Part shown: positions 1 through 8,586 of the stretch, piece by piece
Layout of the letters: each line of letters begins with the position of its first letter
Numbering within the stretch: the stretch's first letter is position 1
Assembly: GCA_018434225.1 (NCBI GenBank)
Contig: JAHDPS010000154.1
Span: 1 to 32,679 of the forward strand
Length of the DNA stretch: 32,679 nt
Direction: 5' to 3'
Origin: Bacillota bacterium
GTDB taxonomy: Bacteria; Bacillota; Sulfobacillia; JABLXB01
Translations under genes and position numbers: made by a program
The notes under the pieces: generated by a model
Database searches by the model: none
Seen by the model: only the letters and a program-made list of their open reading frames with translations
Told to the model about the DNA's origin: nothing

Positions 1-2
1 AG

Positions 3-173
3 GGGGCGTACAGGATCCACGGGACCGCCCCGATCTCGCTGCGGGAATTCAACGCGGTTGCGATAACCGCCGAGGACAAATCGGGGCCGCAGACCGCAAA
101 CGGCCCGTTCATCATGATGGGCACGTTCCGCGAGGCTATCCGAAAGCCTACGCCCACGAAGCCGCTGGGCTGA
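3..173 (+). CDS. Anti-sigma factor C-terminus (RskA-like), 5' truncated
   Basis: This is the last 56 codons of a gene that enters from outside the window and ends in TGA at 171-173. The readable tail has the pattern of the C-terminal domain of RskA-type anti-sigma-K factors: a short strand, then FNAVAITAEDKSGPQ, then a TANGPFIMMG ending. It resembles the family's usual FAVTLEPaGGSpxPTGPivl-G block. In that family this domain lies outside the membrane and an N-terminal zinc-finger segment binds an ECF sigma factor. Neither the N-terminal part nor the sigma factor gene is in view, so the identification rests on one short motif. Confidence 0.55.
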   Translation, partial: GAYRIHGTAPISLREFNAVAITAEDKSGPQTANGPFIMMGTFREAIRKPTPTKPLG

Positions 174-195
174 GCGCGTCGTGACTTCTGCATCT

Positions 196-247
196 GGGGG
201 CCGGCTCGGAGGGCGCCTCCGGCCCCCGGCGGCCGGTATCCGGCCGG
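196..247. terminator. Hairpin cluster between convergent genes
   Basis: Two GC-rich stem-loops lie between the convergent ends of the anti-sigma gene and the HDAC-like gene. The first pairs GGGGGCC (196-202) with GGCCCCC (221-227), with an inner GGAGG/CCTCC stem (208-212/216-220). The second pairs GGCCGG (231-236) with CCGGCC (240-245). Neither has a T-run, so a role as a bidirectional terminator is inferred from position and stem strength. Confidence 0.35.
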
Positions 248-266
248 CATCGCCGGCGACCGCGCG

Positions 267-1595
267 TCAGGTCGTCTCGTGGATGTACAAGTCCCCCGCG
301 CTGTCCTGAAAGTAGACATGCACCCGCGCTCGCGCGTCGGTCGATTTCTCGAATTCCATCCTTCCGGAGCGTCGACAGGACTCGCACGCCCTCCTCGGCA
401 CAATGATGGCGCGCGCCCTGTAAACCCGTCCATCCTGGTGTTCGGCCACGGAGTCCACAAGGCGGTAACCGCTGCACTCCGCGCACAGCCGGATGGTCTC
501 GTCCTGATGCTCGACGATGCCGCCGGTGTCGTAATAAATGGTCCTTTGCCTGCGGAAGAAATCTCCCGATCCGAAAAGTCCCACCAGATCCGCTCGCTCC
601 CTCTCCCTCCAGGTCTCCAGCAACCCCGCGCACAGGTGCTCCAGGTACGGGGATATCCACTCCTCCTGCGCCAGGCCGCGTTCGTCGTAATCCGGTTCGC
701 GAACGTGTCCATAATCCCTACCCGCCAGGGCGAGCAGAATACCCACGTTTACGTACGGCAGCGCCCCCTCGATGGAATACCCTCCCTGGAGGACGAGGAT
801 GTCCGGGTCCAGGGCCGCGTTGAGCCTGGCATACCCCTGCGCCGTGACGTTCATACTGGTTATCGGGTCCGAGTAGTGATTGTCCTGGCCGGCGGAGTTG
901 ATCAGAACGTCCGGCCGGTATTCCTCCAACACGGGCAGGACCAGCCTATCCAACACGAGCATGAGTCCCTCGTCGCCAGTGCCCGGCGGAAGCGGCACGT
1001 TCAATGTCCCGGCGTAAGCGGCGGGACCGCCCAGTTCGTCCGGAAATCCCGTGCCGGGATACAACGTCCTGCCATCCTGGTGAATGGATATATGCAGGAC
1101 GCCCGGGTCGTTGTAGTAGATGTCCTGAGTGCCGTCGGCATGATGGGCGTCGGTATCGACGAACGCGATCCTCAGATCATCGCCGTACGCGCTCCTGATG
1201 TGCTCCGCCATGATGGCCTCGTTGTTGATATTGCAGAAGCCCCTGGCCCCGTGCACGATCCTCATGGCGTGATGCCCGGGCGGGCGCACGAGGGCTGCGG
1301 CCTTATCCACTTCGTGCCGCATGAACATATCGGCGGCCGCGATCGCCCCTCCGGCCGATATCAGGTGCGGCTCTCCGGCCACCGCTCTCACCGACGGTAC
1401 GCATATGTGCGCCCGCAGCACATCCACCTCCGATGCGATCGATGGCCTTCGCTCGACGAATTCGGGCAGGTCGAGCAGGCCCTCTTCGTGGATCTGATCC
1501 CTGGTGTACAGCAGGCGCTCCTCCCTCTCCGGGTGTGTGGGCGATATGGCCCAGTCGAGCGCAGGGAAGAACACCAATCCAACAGTCCTAGACAC
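267..1595 (-). CDS. Histone deacetylase-family amidohydrolase with C-terminal Cys-pair extension
   Basis: This is a zinc-dependent deacetylase of the HDAC/AcuC/acetylpolyamine amidohydrolase superfamily. Visible active-site elements are RPPGHHA (residues 104-110, paired His), DTDAHH (147-152; D149 and H151 as Zn ligands), SAGQDNH (234-240; D238 as third ligand) and GGY (271-273; catalytic Tyr). The catalytic domain ends near residue 300. About 140 further residues carry two Cys pairs, CAEC (371-374) and CESC (404-407), which look like a small zinc-ribbon module not usual in bacterial AcuC. Translation starts at a GTG preceded by GGAGAGGGGG and overlaps the end of the upstream hydantoinase gene by 8 bp, so the two are probably coupled. 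The substrate is unknown. Small acylated amines are as likely as proteins. Confidence 0.85.
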   Translation of the reverse strand: MSRTVGLVFFPALDWAISPTHPEREERLLYTRDQIHEEGLLDLPEFVERRPSIASEVDVLRAHICVPSVRAVAGEPHLISAGGAIAAADMFMRHEVDKAAALVRPPGHHAMRIVHGARGFCNINNEAIMAEHIRSAYGDDLRIAFVDTDAHHADGTQDIYYNDPGVLHISIHQDGRTLYPGTGFPDELGGPAAYAGTLNVPLPPGTGDEGLMLVLDRLVLPVLEEYRPDVLINSAGQDNHYSDPITSMNVTAQGYARLNAALDPDILVLQGGYSIEGALPYVNVGILLALAGRDYGHVREPDYDERGLAQEEWISPYLEHLCAGLLETWRERERADLVGLFGSGDFFRRQRTIYYDTGGIVEHQDETIRLCAECSGYRLVDSVAEHQDGRVYRARAIIVPRRACESCRRSGRMEFEKSTDARARVHVYFQDSAGDLYIHETT

Positions 1596-3327
1596 GCGGC
1601 CCCGCCCCCTCTCCGGAGTCGCAAAGCCGCAGTCTACTGGGCCTGACCTGCGCCTTCACGTTGAAGATCCTCCCGGACGTGTGAAAATCCCTGACGACGT
1701 TGAACGACTCCATCTCCACTATCTCCACGTCGCGTTCCCGCGCCCATTGGGCCCGCCTCAACACGTGGCGCTTCGTTATCTCCTCCGCGTCGCCCTCCCT
1801 CATGATCCGGCCGCTCGTTTCTTCTCTCATGCCGTCTTCCACGACGGTCACGAAGCCGGCGGCGGTGTCGATTCGAACCGTCGCCTCCACGGTGGGAACG
1901 GCCAGGGCTGCGCCGACAGCGTTGCCCACGGCGGCGAGGCCGGGCACGACGTATCCTACTCCCAGCGCGGATGCCACGAGCGGTGTGACGGCCGCCGGCG
2001 GCGCGCCTATCCCTACGACCACTTCCGGCTGGAATACGACGGGGTCTACGACCTCCCGAACGGTGTACACGGGGGTCCCCCGCAGGGCCTCAAGGCACCG
2101 CAGAATGAATTCCACTATCCTGCGAACCGCCTGTTCCACAGCACAATGGGCGAACCGCGCGTAGTTCATGCCCGATCGTTCCGCCTCGCGCCCTATCGCT
2201 GTCATGGATCTGGAGCGGTCGCCCGCATCCGCGAATCCGGCGACAACCAGCGCGTCGGTGAGGGTCGCGCCCGGACCCCCAAAGGCCGCGGCGGCGCCCC
2301 TCCTCGATCCCCCCACGAACACGGCGTCTTCGGAGGCCGAGACGGGAGTATCGCCACCAAGGGCGAGGGATCGTGAATACACGGCCCTTACCAGGGTCTT
2401 TCTCCCCGCGATCTCGGCTCCCTTCGCCTCCAACAACGGTTCCCCTTTAACGAAGAAGGAAACATCGGTGGTTGTTCCCCCGACATCCACAGACACGCCC
2501 GTCCCCCACCCGGGAGCGAGGGCGAGCGACCCGGCGACGCTCGCCGCCGGCCCCGAAAGGATGGACTCCACCGGCATGGAGCCGGACGTCTCCGCGTCCA
2601 TCGTCCCCGCGTCGGCCTTGAGGATCATGACGGGGCACGTCACACCCCTCTCGGCGAACGCCCTCCCCAGCGAGGAAACGAACGCGCCGAAGGTGGACGC
2701 CACTGCGCTGTTCAAGCACGCTGTCGCCGCCCTTCGGGGGAAGCTCAGGACACCTGAGAGCGAGTGGCCCATTGTAATGTGCTCGAACTCGTCCAATTCG
2801 CGGGCCATGCGCGCGACGCGCTTCTCCGGAGCGGGGTTGCGCACGCTGAATTTGCCGGCGACGGCGAGGTTCTCGAACCCGGCCGCGCGAAACTCCCGCA
2901 GCAACCTATCCACCTCGGCGGGGTCCAGGGGTTCCACCTCGCGGCCGCGGTGGTCCACGTATCCCCTCAATTCGGCCAGATCGAACACCCGACCGTCGAT
3001 GCCCGCCATTAACTTGAAGTCCGCGATTGAAAGGCCCGGGCCCGGCATGATCAACAATGCGACGGGCTCAAGTAGGCCCGAAAGCACCGCATTAGTACAT
3101 AGGGTGGTGCTCACCACCACCCGCTCGACCATGGAAGTCTCGCATCGTCGCGTGCCGTCGAACAGTGCGTCGAAAGCGGAAATGATCGCTCCACCGGGGT
3201 CCGCGTCCGAGGTGGCCTTCTTGGAAAGCGACAGGACCCTCGCGTTCTCCTCGCCCGTTCTCTCCAGGAGCACGGCGTCGGTGTACGTGCCGCCGACGTC
3301 GATCCCCACGATCAGGCTATTCGTCAC
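1588..3327 (-). CDS. Hydantoinase/oxoprolinase A-family protein (HyuA-like), no HyuB partner
   Basis: This is an ATP-dependent lactam/imide hydrolase or kinase-like protein of the HyuA/OplA fold (ASKHA-type). The N-terminal Hydant_A_N block starts IVGIDVGGTYTDAVL (residues 6-20, phosphate-binding loop 1). The main domain carries ILSGPAASV (256-264) and a second phosphate loop DVGGTTTDVS (281-290). At 579 residues it is close to the short HyuA-type members and lacks the HyuB or acetone-carboxylase partner usually encoded next to HyuA. The GTG start overlaps the TGA of the PHP gene as GTGA (3324-3327) and has a GGGGGG Shine-Dalgarno. The true substrate (hydantoin, 5-oxoproline or another lactam) cannot be told from sequence. 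Confidence 0.85.
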   Translation of the reverse strand: MTNSLIVGIDVGGTYTDAVLLERTGEENARVLSLSKKATSDADPGGAIISAFDALFDGTRRCETSMVERVVVSTTLCTNAVLSGLLEPVALLIMPGPGLSIADFKLMAGIDGRVFDLAELRGYVDHRGREVEPLDPAEVDRLLREFRAAGFENLAVAGKFSVRNPAPEKRVARMARELDEFEHITMGHSLSGVLSFPRRAATACLNSAVASTFGAFVSSLGRAFAERGVTCPVMILKADAGTMDAETSGSMPVESILSGPAASVAGSLALAPGWGTGVSVDVGGTTTDVSFFVKGEPLLEAKGAEIAGRKTLVRAVYSRSLALGGDTPVSASEDAVFVGGSRRGAAAAFGGPGATLTDALVVAGFADAGDRSRSMTAIGREAERSGMNYARFAHCAVEQAVRRIVEFILRCLEALRGTPVYTVREVVDPVVFQPEVVVGIGAPPAAVTPLVASALGVGYVVPGLAAVGNAVGAALAVPTVEATVRIDTAAGFVTVVEDGMREETSGRIMREGDAEEITKRHVLRRAQWARERDVEIVEMESFNVVRDFHTSGRIFNVKAQVRPSRLRLCDSGEGAGPRV

Positions 3328-4046
3328 GCCTGCCCCCCGTATCGCCTCAGGATAGCGAGGATGCCATCCATGGAGCAGTTGACCACGTATTCGGGCGGGA
3401 TTCCCGCCCGCTCCGCCGCTCGGACCGACTCATCGAGATCCCCGACATGGGCGGAGAAGTGGGCGTCGCTGTCGAGAGCGACCCTCACCCCGTGTTTTGC
3501 GCACAGGCGGGCGATGACCTCGCAGTTATCTTTGCTCCCGGCCCTTGCCCTGCAGAAAGAGGCGTTGTTCAACTCGATGATCTTCCCGTTGTCGGCCGCG
3601 GCCATCACCACCTTCTCGTAATCGACCGGAAATTGCGGGTTCCCCGGGTGGACGAGGACGTGCACCCATGGATTCCGCAACACCCCGATCGCGGCCGCGG
3701 TATTCTCTTCCACGCTCGAGGGCTCGAGGCACTCGGAGTGGAACCCCGCCAGCACGATCTCCAGCCGTTTCAGATATCTTTCGGGAAGGTCCACGGAGCC
3801 ATCGGGATCGATGATATTGGCCTCGATCCCCTTGATGACCCTGACTCCCTCGATCACAGGTGGAAGTGTGTAAAGGTTCCCGAAGTAGAACGGCTGGGGG
3901 CCGTAAGGCATGGCGGGACCGTGGTCGGTGATCGCGACGGCAAGAAGGCCCTTTTCCCTCGCGGCGCGCGCGTTCTCCTGAATGGTGCTGTACGCGTGCC
4001 CGCTGACGATTGTGTGGGTGTGGAGATCCGCTACTGGCTTGATCAA
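3324..4046 (-). CDS. PHP-domain phosphoesterase (YcdX-like)
   Basis: This is a metal-dependent phosphoesterase of the PHP superfamily. The metal-binding residues line up with the YcdX type: DLHTHT (7-12), TDHGP (40-44), GIEANI (E75), GFHSE (H103), VHPGNP (H133) and LDSDAH (D194, H196). Its 240 residues match stand-alone YcdX-like enzymes, whose physiological substrate is generally unassigned. The start is a TTG with a strong GAGGAGGACC site just upstream, 19 bp after the radical SAM gene. The end overlaps the hydantoinase start by 4 bp, so it sits inside a tightly coupled operon. Confidence 0.88.
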   Translation of the reverse strand: MIKPVADLHTHTIVSGHAYSTIQENARAAREKGLLAVAITDHGPAMPYGPQPFYFGNLYTLPPVIEGVRVIKGIEANIIDPDGSVDLPERYLKRLEIVLAGFHSECLEPSSVEENTAAAIGVLRNPWVHVLVHPGNPQFPVDYEKVVMAAADNGKIIELNNASFCRARAGSKDNCEVIARLCAKHGVRVALDSDAHFSAHVGDLDESVRAAERAGIPPEYVVNCSMDGILAILRRYGGQA

Positions 4047-4065
4047 TTCCGGTCCTCCTCCGGCA

Positions 4066-4935
4066 TCAAAATACGACCTCGATGGGACAACCGGCGCCCG
4101 CCCGCGCCTCTTCTATGCTGGCTCTGAGTTCGGCCTCGTATCCGGCGGGATCGTCCCTTGCCCACGCGAGGCGCCTGGCCGCCCTGCTCTCCCCCTGCAA
4201 CGCGCGCAGCACCCCGCTCACGCACGCGGGGTACATGTTCATCCTGTCAACCAGTATCCTTCTCACCCCCGCGTCGCGCAAGCGAGAGAACAGGACGCGG
4301 ATCGATTCGGCTCCATCCGAATAGTGAGGGATAAGGGGCCCCGCGAATGCCCAGGTATATATGCCCCTGGTCGCGAGGATCTCCAGAGCCCTGAATCTCC
4401 TCGATGAATCCGGCGCGCGCGGCTCGAAGACGCGCGATACGCGATCGTCCACGGTCGTGACGGTCATTCCCACCTCGACGCGCTGCATGCGCGATAGTAT
4501 GTCGGCGTCCCTGACGACCATGTCCGATTTGGTGAGGACCGATACAAGGGGTACCCTGGAAGTCTCCGCGACACCTGACCCCGGGAGGGCGACAGCCTCC
4601 GACCGGGCATCCTGCGTTTCCTCCAGTATATGGAGGCACTCCCTCGTGATACCGTATTCCGCCTCGACGGGCTGGTACGGGTCGGTGACGCTGGAAATCA
4701 CGATCTCCCCGCCCCCCACCCTGCGACACTCCCGACGAAGAGCCTGTGGGAAATTCACCTTCACGTCCACGAACCCACCCCAGGTCTCGGGGTGCGGACT
4801 GAATCTAGTCATGAAGGAGGCGTAGCAGTACACGCAGCCGTGTTCACAACCAGTATAGGGGTTGAGGGCGAAGTCAACCCCGGGAATTTTCGATTTGACA
4901 ATGGCGGATTTGCAGAGGATCTCGCGCACCCGCAT
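4066..4935 (-). CDS. SPL-family radical SAM protein (Rv2578c-like)
   Basis: This is a radical S-adenosylmethionine enzyme of the spore-photoproduct-lyase-like (SPL/Rv2578c) family. The iron-sulfur motif is near the N-terminus, NPYTGCEHGCVYCYA, with cysteines 30, 34 and 37 in a CxxxCxxC arrangement followed by Tyr. The next block, with VTDPYQPVE, is also typical of the family. It has 289 residues, the usual length. The conserved C-terminal cysteine of true SplB photolyases is not evident, so a DNA-repair role should not be assumed. It is the first gene of the four-gene minus-strand operon. It starts at ATG with GAGGTG upstream and follows an extended -10 promoter. Confidence 0.85.
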   Translation of the reverse strand: MRVREILCKSAIVKSKIPGVDFALNPYTGCEHGCVYCYASFMTRFSPHPETWGGFVDVKVNFPQALRRECRRVGGGEIVISSVTDPYQPVEAEYGITRECLHILEETQDARSEAVALPGSGVAETSRVPLVSVLTKSDMVVRDADILSRMQRVEVGMTVTTVDDRVSRVFEPRAPDSSRRFRALEILATRGIYTWAFAGPLIPHYSDGAESIRVLFSRLRDAGVRRILVDRMNMYPACVSGVLRALQGESRAARRLAWARDDPAGYEAELRASIEEARAGAGCPIEVVF

Positions 4936-4976
4936 TGACCGTGAGCACCTCGCTAAGCACCGGGTCGGCCAGACCT

Positions 4977-4985
4977 ATTATAGCA
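4977..4985 (-). promoter_or_regulatory. Extended -10 promoter for the radical SAM/PHP/HyuA/HDAC operon
   Basis: Read on the minus strand, TGCTATAAT gives a perfect -10 hexamer (TATAAT, 4977-4982) with an extended TGn. A clear -35 box is missing, as is common for extended -10 promoters. The start of transcription would fall near 4970, about 35 nt before the ATG at 4935. Confidence 0.6.
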
Positions 4986-5004
4986 TGGGGACCCGGCAAC
5001 ATAA

Positions 5005-5034
5005 TTGACTCCGCCTCAGGCGACCTGATACAAT
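5005..5034 (+). promoter_or_regulatory. Sigma-A promoter for the MATE gene
   Basis: TTGACT (5005-5010) and TACAAT (5029-5034) are separated by 18 bp. Transcription would start near 5041, giving a leader of about 25 nt with GGAG (5057-5060) six bases before the ATG at 5067. It lies back-to-back with the minus-strand promoter at 4977-4985. Confidence 0.65.
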
Positions 5035-5066
5035 TTGGAGATGACCTCGTCCAACTGGAGATCGAT

Positions 5067-6464
5067 ATGAAAGCACCGAAGCGGCCCATCGACGCAAGCG
5101 CCAGCGGCGCCAGCGGCGGCAATGAGCCATCGCTGCGCGGCGAGGTGCTCAGACTGGCTTTCCCCGCAATCCTCGAAATGACCGCCCACATGTCCGTATG
5201 GATGGTGGACACCGCCATGGTGGGGAGACTGGGCTCGGAGGCTCTCAGCGCGGTGGGGATGGCCGGCCAGATATTCTGGACGATCACGTGGGTCTTCGGA
5301 GCCCTTGGCGCGGGGATAATCGCCATGGCCGCTCGTTCCTTCGGAGCGGGCGACACGGATGAGACCTCCCGGCTGGCCTCAGAGAGTATCGGGGTGGCGG
5401 CCCTCATGTCCACGCTTCTCTTCGCCGTGATAAGGGGCGCGGCGGGACCCGCCGCGAACTCGATCGCGATGGGCGAAGAGGTCAGGGTGGGCATGAGAGG
5501 CTACCTCTCCGTGATGTCGTACGGCGCCCTCCCGATACTGGTGTTGCTCTCCGGCACAGCCATCCTGCGGGCCACGGGGGATACTCGGACTCCACTCGTC
5601 ATCGCGGGACTGGCCAATGCATTCAACGCGGTCGCGGACTGGGTCCTCATATTCGGAAAGTTCGGATTCCCAAGGCTCGGAGTAAGGGGCGCCGCAATCG
5701 CTAGCGCCGCGTCGTTCGCTCTGGGAGCAATCCTAATCATCTGCGTCCTTCTTGCGGGCAGAAACGGGGTTCGGTTGCGATTGGCCCACCTGTTCAAATT
5801 CCGAAAGGAGACAGCGCTGAGACTGGTCTCCCTGAGCGCGCCCGCGGGACTGGAGAGCCTCCTCATGGATGGGGCCCGTTCCGTCCAGATGTTCATCATG
5901 ACAGCGCTTGGCGACGTCGGTTTCGCAGCCAATCAAGTGGCGGTGTCCTGCGAATCCCTCTCGTTCATGCCGGGATACGGCTTCGCCATCGCTTCCAGCA
6001 TCATGGTTGGGCAATCGCTCGGAGCGGGGGACGTGAAACGCGCGAGGGCCGGCGCCGGGGAGTGTCTGCGCCAGGGGGCCCTGATCATGGGCGTCATTGG
6101 GATCCTCTTCCTATCCGTCCCGCAGTACCTTGTCCGCGTGTTCACTCAACAGCCTCAAGTGATCTCCCAGGCTTCTCTGGCCCTTAGGACGGCCGGCCTG
6201 TTCCAGGTCGTGATCGCCACCACAGACGTGTTGAACGGGGCATTGAGGGGATCGGGGGACACGCGCACACCCCTCAAGATAACCGCCCTCGGGGCCTGGC
6301 TCCTCAGGATTCCCCTGTCGTACCTGGCCGTGCGCCTGCTCCACCTACCGCTTGTCGCCGTCTGGTTGATCAACGGTATCGACTGGGTGGCGCGGGCGTG
6401 CGCGATCGCGGCGGCGTTCAGGTCGGGGGCGTGGGCGAAATCGAGGACTCCCTTCAGGAGCTAG
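5067..6464 (+). CDS. MATE-family multidrug/cation antiporter
   Basis: This is a 465-residue multidrug and toxic-compound extrusion (MATE/NorM/DinF-type) exporter in the cytoplasmic membrane, normally driven by a Na+ or H+ gradient. About twelve hydrophobic segments arranged as two similar halves can be read. The first repeat has MVDTAMVGRLGSEALSAVGM and the second has MIMTALGDVGFAANQVAVSC-like text, both hallmarks of the family. The open frame extends upstream to 4935, but that would include the promoter and the neighbouring divergent start. The ATG at 5067, with GGAG six bases before it, is preferred. The 3' end overlaps the convergent diguanylate cyclase gene by 11 bp, leaving no room for a terminator. 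The exported substrate is unknown. Confidence 0.88.
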   Translation: MKAPKRPIDASASGASGGNEPSLRGEVLRLAFPAILEMTAHMSVWMVDTAMVGRLGSEALSAVGMAGQIFWTITWVFGALGAGIIAMAARSFGAGDTDETSRLASESIGVAALMSTLLFAVIRGAAGPAANSIAMGEEVRVGMRGYLSVMSYGALPILVLLSGTAILRATGDTRTPLVIAGLANAFNAVADWVLIFGKFGFPRLGVRGAAIASAASFALGAILIICVLLAGRNGVRLRLAHLFKFRKETALRLVSLSAPAGLESLLMDGARSVQMFIMTALGDVGFAANQVAVSCESLSFMPGYGFAIASSIMVGQSLGAGDVKRARAGAGECLRQGALIMGVIGILFLSVPQYLVRVFTQQPQVISQASLALRTAGLFQVVIATTDVLNGALRGSGDTRTPLKITALGAWLLRIPLSYLAVRLLHLPLVAVWLINGIDWVARACAIAAAFRSGAWAKSRTPFRS

Positions 6465-8514
6465 CGGGACCGGGCGTCGCCCTGGACACCGCAACGGCGT
6501 TTCCACCGCTGCGCTTGGCCATGTATAGGGCCACGTCCGCCGCTTCCACCAACGAGGGTCGGGTCGTCGCGTTGGAGGGACACGTAGCTACGCCAAAACT
6601 GGCCGTAATACGCACGGTATGAGATTCTTCCGCGCCCGGGAATCGCTCCCTTTCCAGTCCCGCCCTCAACCGCTCGGCCACGTCCGCGGCCTCCGCTGAA
6701 CCCACCCCGGGGAGGATCAGCGCGAATTCGTCTCCGCCGTACCTTGCGACAATGCTCTCCAGCCTCACGCCGGCCGCAAGGAACTGGGAGACCTTCTGCA
6801 GGAGGACGTCGCCGGAGGGATGCCCGAACGCGTCGTTGTAGTCCTTGAACCTGTCGAGGTCCGCCATTACGAGGCTCACCTCGCGGCCGCTCTTCATGCT
6901 CTTCTGCACCTCGGACGCGAGCGACTCCTGCATGTACCTGTGATTGTAACATGCCGTCACGCCATCCATGATCGCCAGCTTCTTCGTGGCCTCGTGCAGC
7001 CGGGCGTTCTCTATGGCGACTGCGGCGCGCGAACCTATGATGTACAGCATCTTCGTATCATCGTCGGTGAATTGCCTTGGAGTGGAGCTCGCCACCGTGA
7101 GCACGCCGACGACCCGTCCCTCCGATATTAAGGGAATACAGGCCATCGACACGATCTTGGGCCCCCCTAACACGCTCTCTTTGAACCGCGGCTCCAGGGA
7201 GACGTCCGGCACGATTACGGCCTTGCCTTCCAGGGCGGCCCAACCCGCCAGTCCTTCGCCCACACGGAAGCGCACCCGGTTGATCAACGACGGGTCCGCT
7301 CCCCTCGCGGCCTTCATCACCAGATCGTCCGTGTTCGGCTCTATCAGCATCAGCGAACAACGCTCGACTCCCAGCAGGTTCCCCACCATATCGAACGTGG
7401 CGTTCAGCACGCGCCCCATGTCGAGCGTCGAACTGAGCGCCGACGCCACCTCGTACAACGCCGACAGGTCCTTGACGCGGCGCTTGAGTTCCTCGCCCAG
7501 TCTCGCGTTCTCGAGGATCACCCCAAGATCCCGCGCCAGTAACTCGAGCAGGTTGAGATCCTCGACCGTGAAGAAACCCTTCCTGGAATCCTGGGCGGTC
7601 ACACAACCGATAACGTTGCGACCAGCCATGAGCGGCGCGATTATCGCGGAACCAGCCCCCGAACCACCGGTGCTCCGCGAATCCTTGGTGATATCGGCGA
7701 TGAAATCGGCGCCGCCAGTACGAACACACCACTCAGCAAGTCCCCAGTCCACGGTACCGCCTGCCCTGGAGCATCCGGCCGTCCCGGAAAGCAACCGTAG
7801 GTCGGCCGAACCCTCCCCCTCGGACAGGAAGAGGGCAATACGCGTCCATCCCGTACGCGATTTCATGGCCTGGATTGCCCTGGAAGCAGTCTGTTCGGTG
7901 GTGTCTCCCCCACCGCAACTGGAGGATATTTCGTACAGGAGGGACAGTTCCCTGATGCGCCTCTCCCTCTCCTGCAGCAATCTGGCGGTTTGTATAGCGG
8001 AAGCCGCCAGAGAGGCGGCCACTGAAAGCATCCTGCAATCATGCTCGCTGAATCCCGCCGGCTTCTCCTTTTCGAGGTTGAAGACGCCGATTATCTCACC
8101 GCGCACTCTCAGGGGCACCGCTATCTCGGAGACCGTATCACCCTGCGCCTTGAAATATCTCGGGTCTTCCCTCACATCGCTCACCAAGGCCGGCTGTCCG
8201 GTCATCGCCACCCAACCTGTCACGCCCTGGCTTACAGGAATCCTGATATGCGCCACTTTCGACAACGGCACGCCCCATGATGCCCTAACCCGTAGAACCT
8301 GTTCCTCCTCGTCCACGAGCAGGATGTGAGAGTAGGTCGCCCCGAAGCGCCTGCCGATTCGTTCTACGAGAAAATCCAGCAGTTTTTGGGGATCGGTGGT
8401 CTCGCCCACTGCTTGAGCGGTAAGATACAGGATCTCTTCTTCTGTCCGGTATTGCTGGAGTTCGGTATTGAGGTCACTCATTTGGCGGGCTGAGTGATCG
8501 AACGCCCGGGACAT
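6454..8514 (-). CDS. Triple-GAF diguanylate cyclase (GGDEF)
   Basis: This 686-residue soluble signalling protein probably makes cyclic di-GMP in response to ligands or redox/light signals sensed by three N-terminal GAF domains (about 25-175, 195-340 and 355-510). The C-terminal GGDEF domain (about 515-680) has the metal/substrate block DLDRFKDYND and an intact active site YGGDEF (GGDEF at 593-597). The product-inhibition site that would read RxxD just before it is RLES here, so the aspartate is missing. No transmembrane segment is visible. The ATG at 8514 is chosen because AGGAGGG lies seven bases upstream; an in-frame ATG at 8547 lacks such a site. The gene overlaps the MATE gene tail to tail. 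Confidence 0.9.
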   Translation of the reverse strand: MSRAFDHSARQMSDLNTELQQYRTEEEILYLTAQAVGETTDPQKLLDFLVERIGRRFGATYSHILLVDEEEQVLRVRASWGVPLSKVAHIRIPVSQGVTGWVAMTGQPALVSDVREDPRYFKAQGDTVSEIAVPLRVRGEIIGVFNLEKEKPAGFSEHDCRMLSVAASLAASAIQTARLLQERERRIRELSLLYEISSSCGGGDTTEQTASRAIQAMKSRTGWTRIALFLSEGEGSADLRLLSGTAGCSRAGGTVDWGLAEWCVRTGGADFIADITKDSRSTGGSGAGSAIIAPLMAGRNVIGCVTAQDSRKGFFTVEDLNLLELLARDLGVILENARLGEELKRRVKDLSALYEVASALSSTLDMGRVLNATFDMVGNLLGVERCSLMLIEPNTDDLVMKAARGADPSLINRVRFRVGEGLAGWAALEGKAVIVPDVSLEPRFKESVLGGPKIVSMACIPLISEGRVVGVLTVASSTPRQFTDDDTKMLYIIGSRAAVAIENARLHEATKKLAIMDGVTACYNHRYMQESLASEVQKSMKSGREVSLVMADLDRFKDYNDAFGHPSGDVLLQKVSQFLAAGVRLESIVARYGGDEFALILPGVGSAEAADVAERLRAGLERERFPGAEESHTVRITASFGVATCPSNATTRPSLVEAADVALYMAKRSGGNAVAVSRATPGPASS

Positions 8515-8586
8515 CTCGCTTCCCTCCTGGTGAACGGCAACAGCCATATTTCGACTTGTCCCGCGGAAATCCTCTCGGACTATGGA

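Noticed and set aside
279-1646. Long plus-strand open frame opposite the HDAC-like gene
   Set aside because: It is the antisense shadow of a gene with a complete active site. Its translation is low-complexity, rich in Arg, Pro and His, with no family features.
2168-3355. 395-codon plus-strand open frame opposite the hydantoinase gene
   Set aside because: Ser/Pro/Ala/Thr-rich antisense translation typical of GC-rich coding DNA; the minus-strand frame has clear HyuA motifs.
6968-8329. 453-codon plus-strand open frame opposite the GAF/GGDEF gene
   Set aside because: Antisense shadow without recognisable domains or a ribosome binding site.
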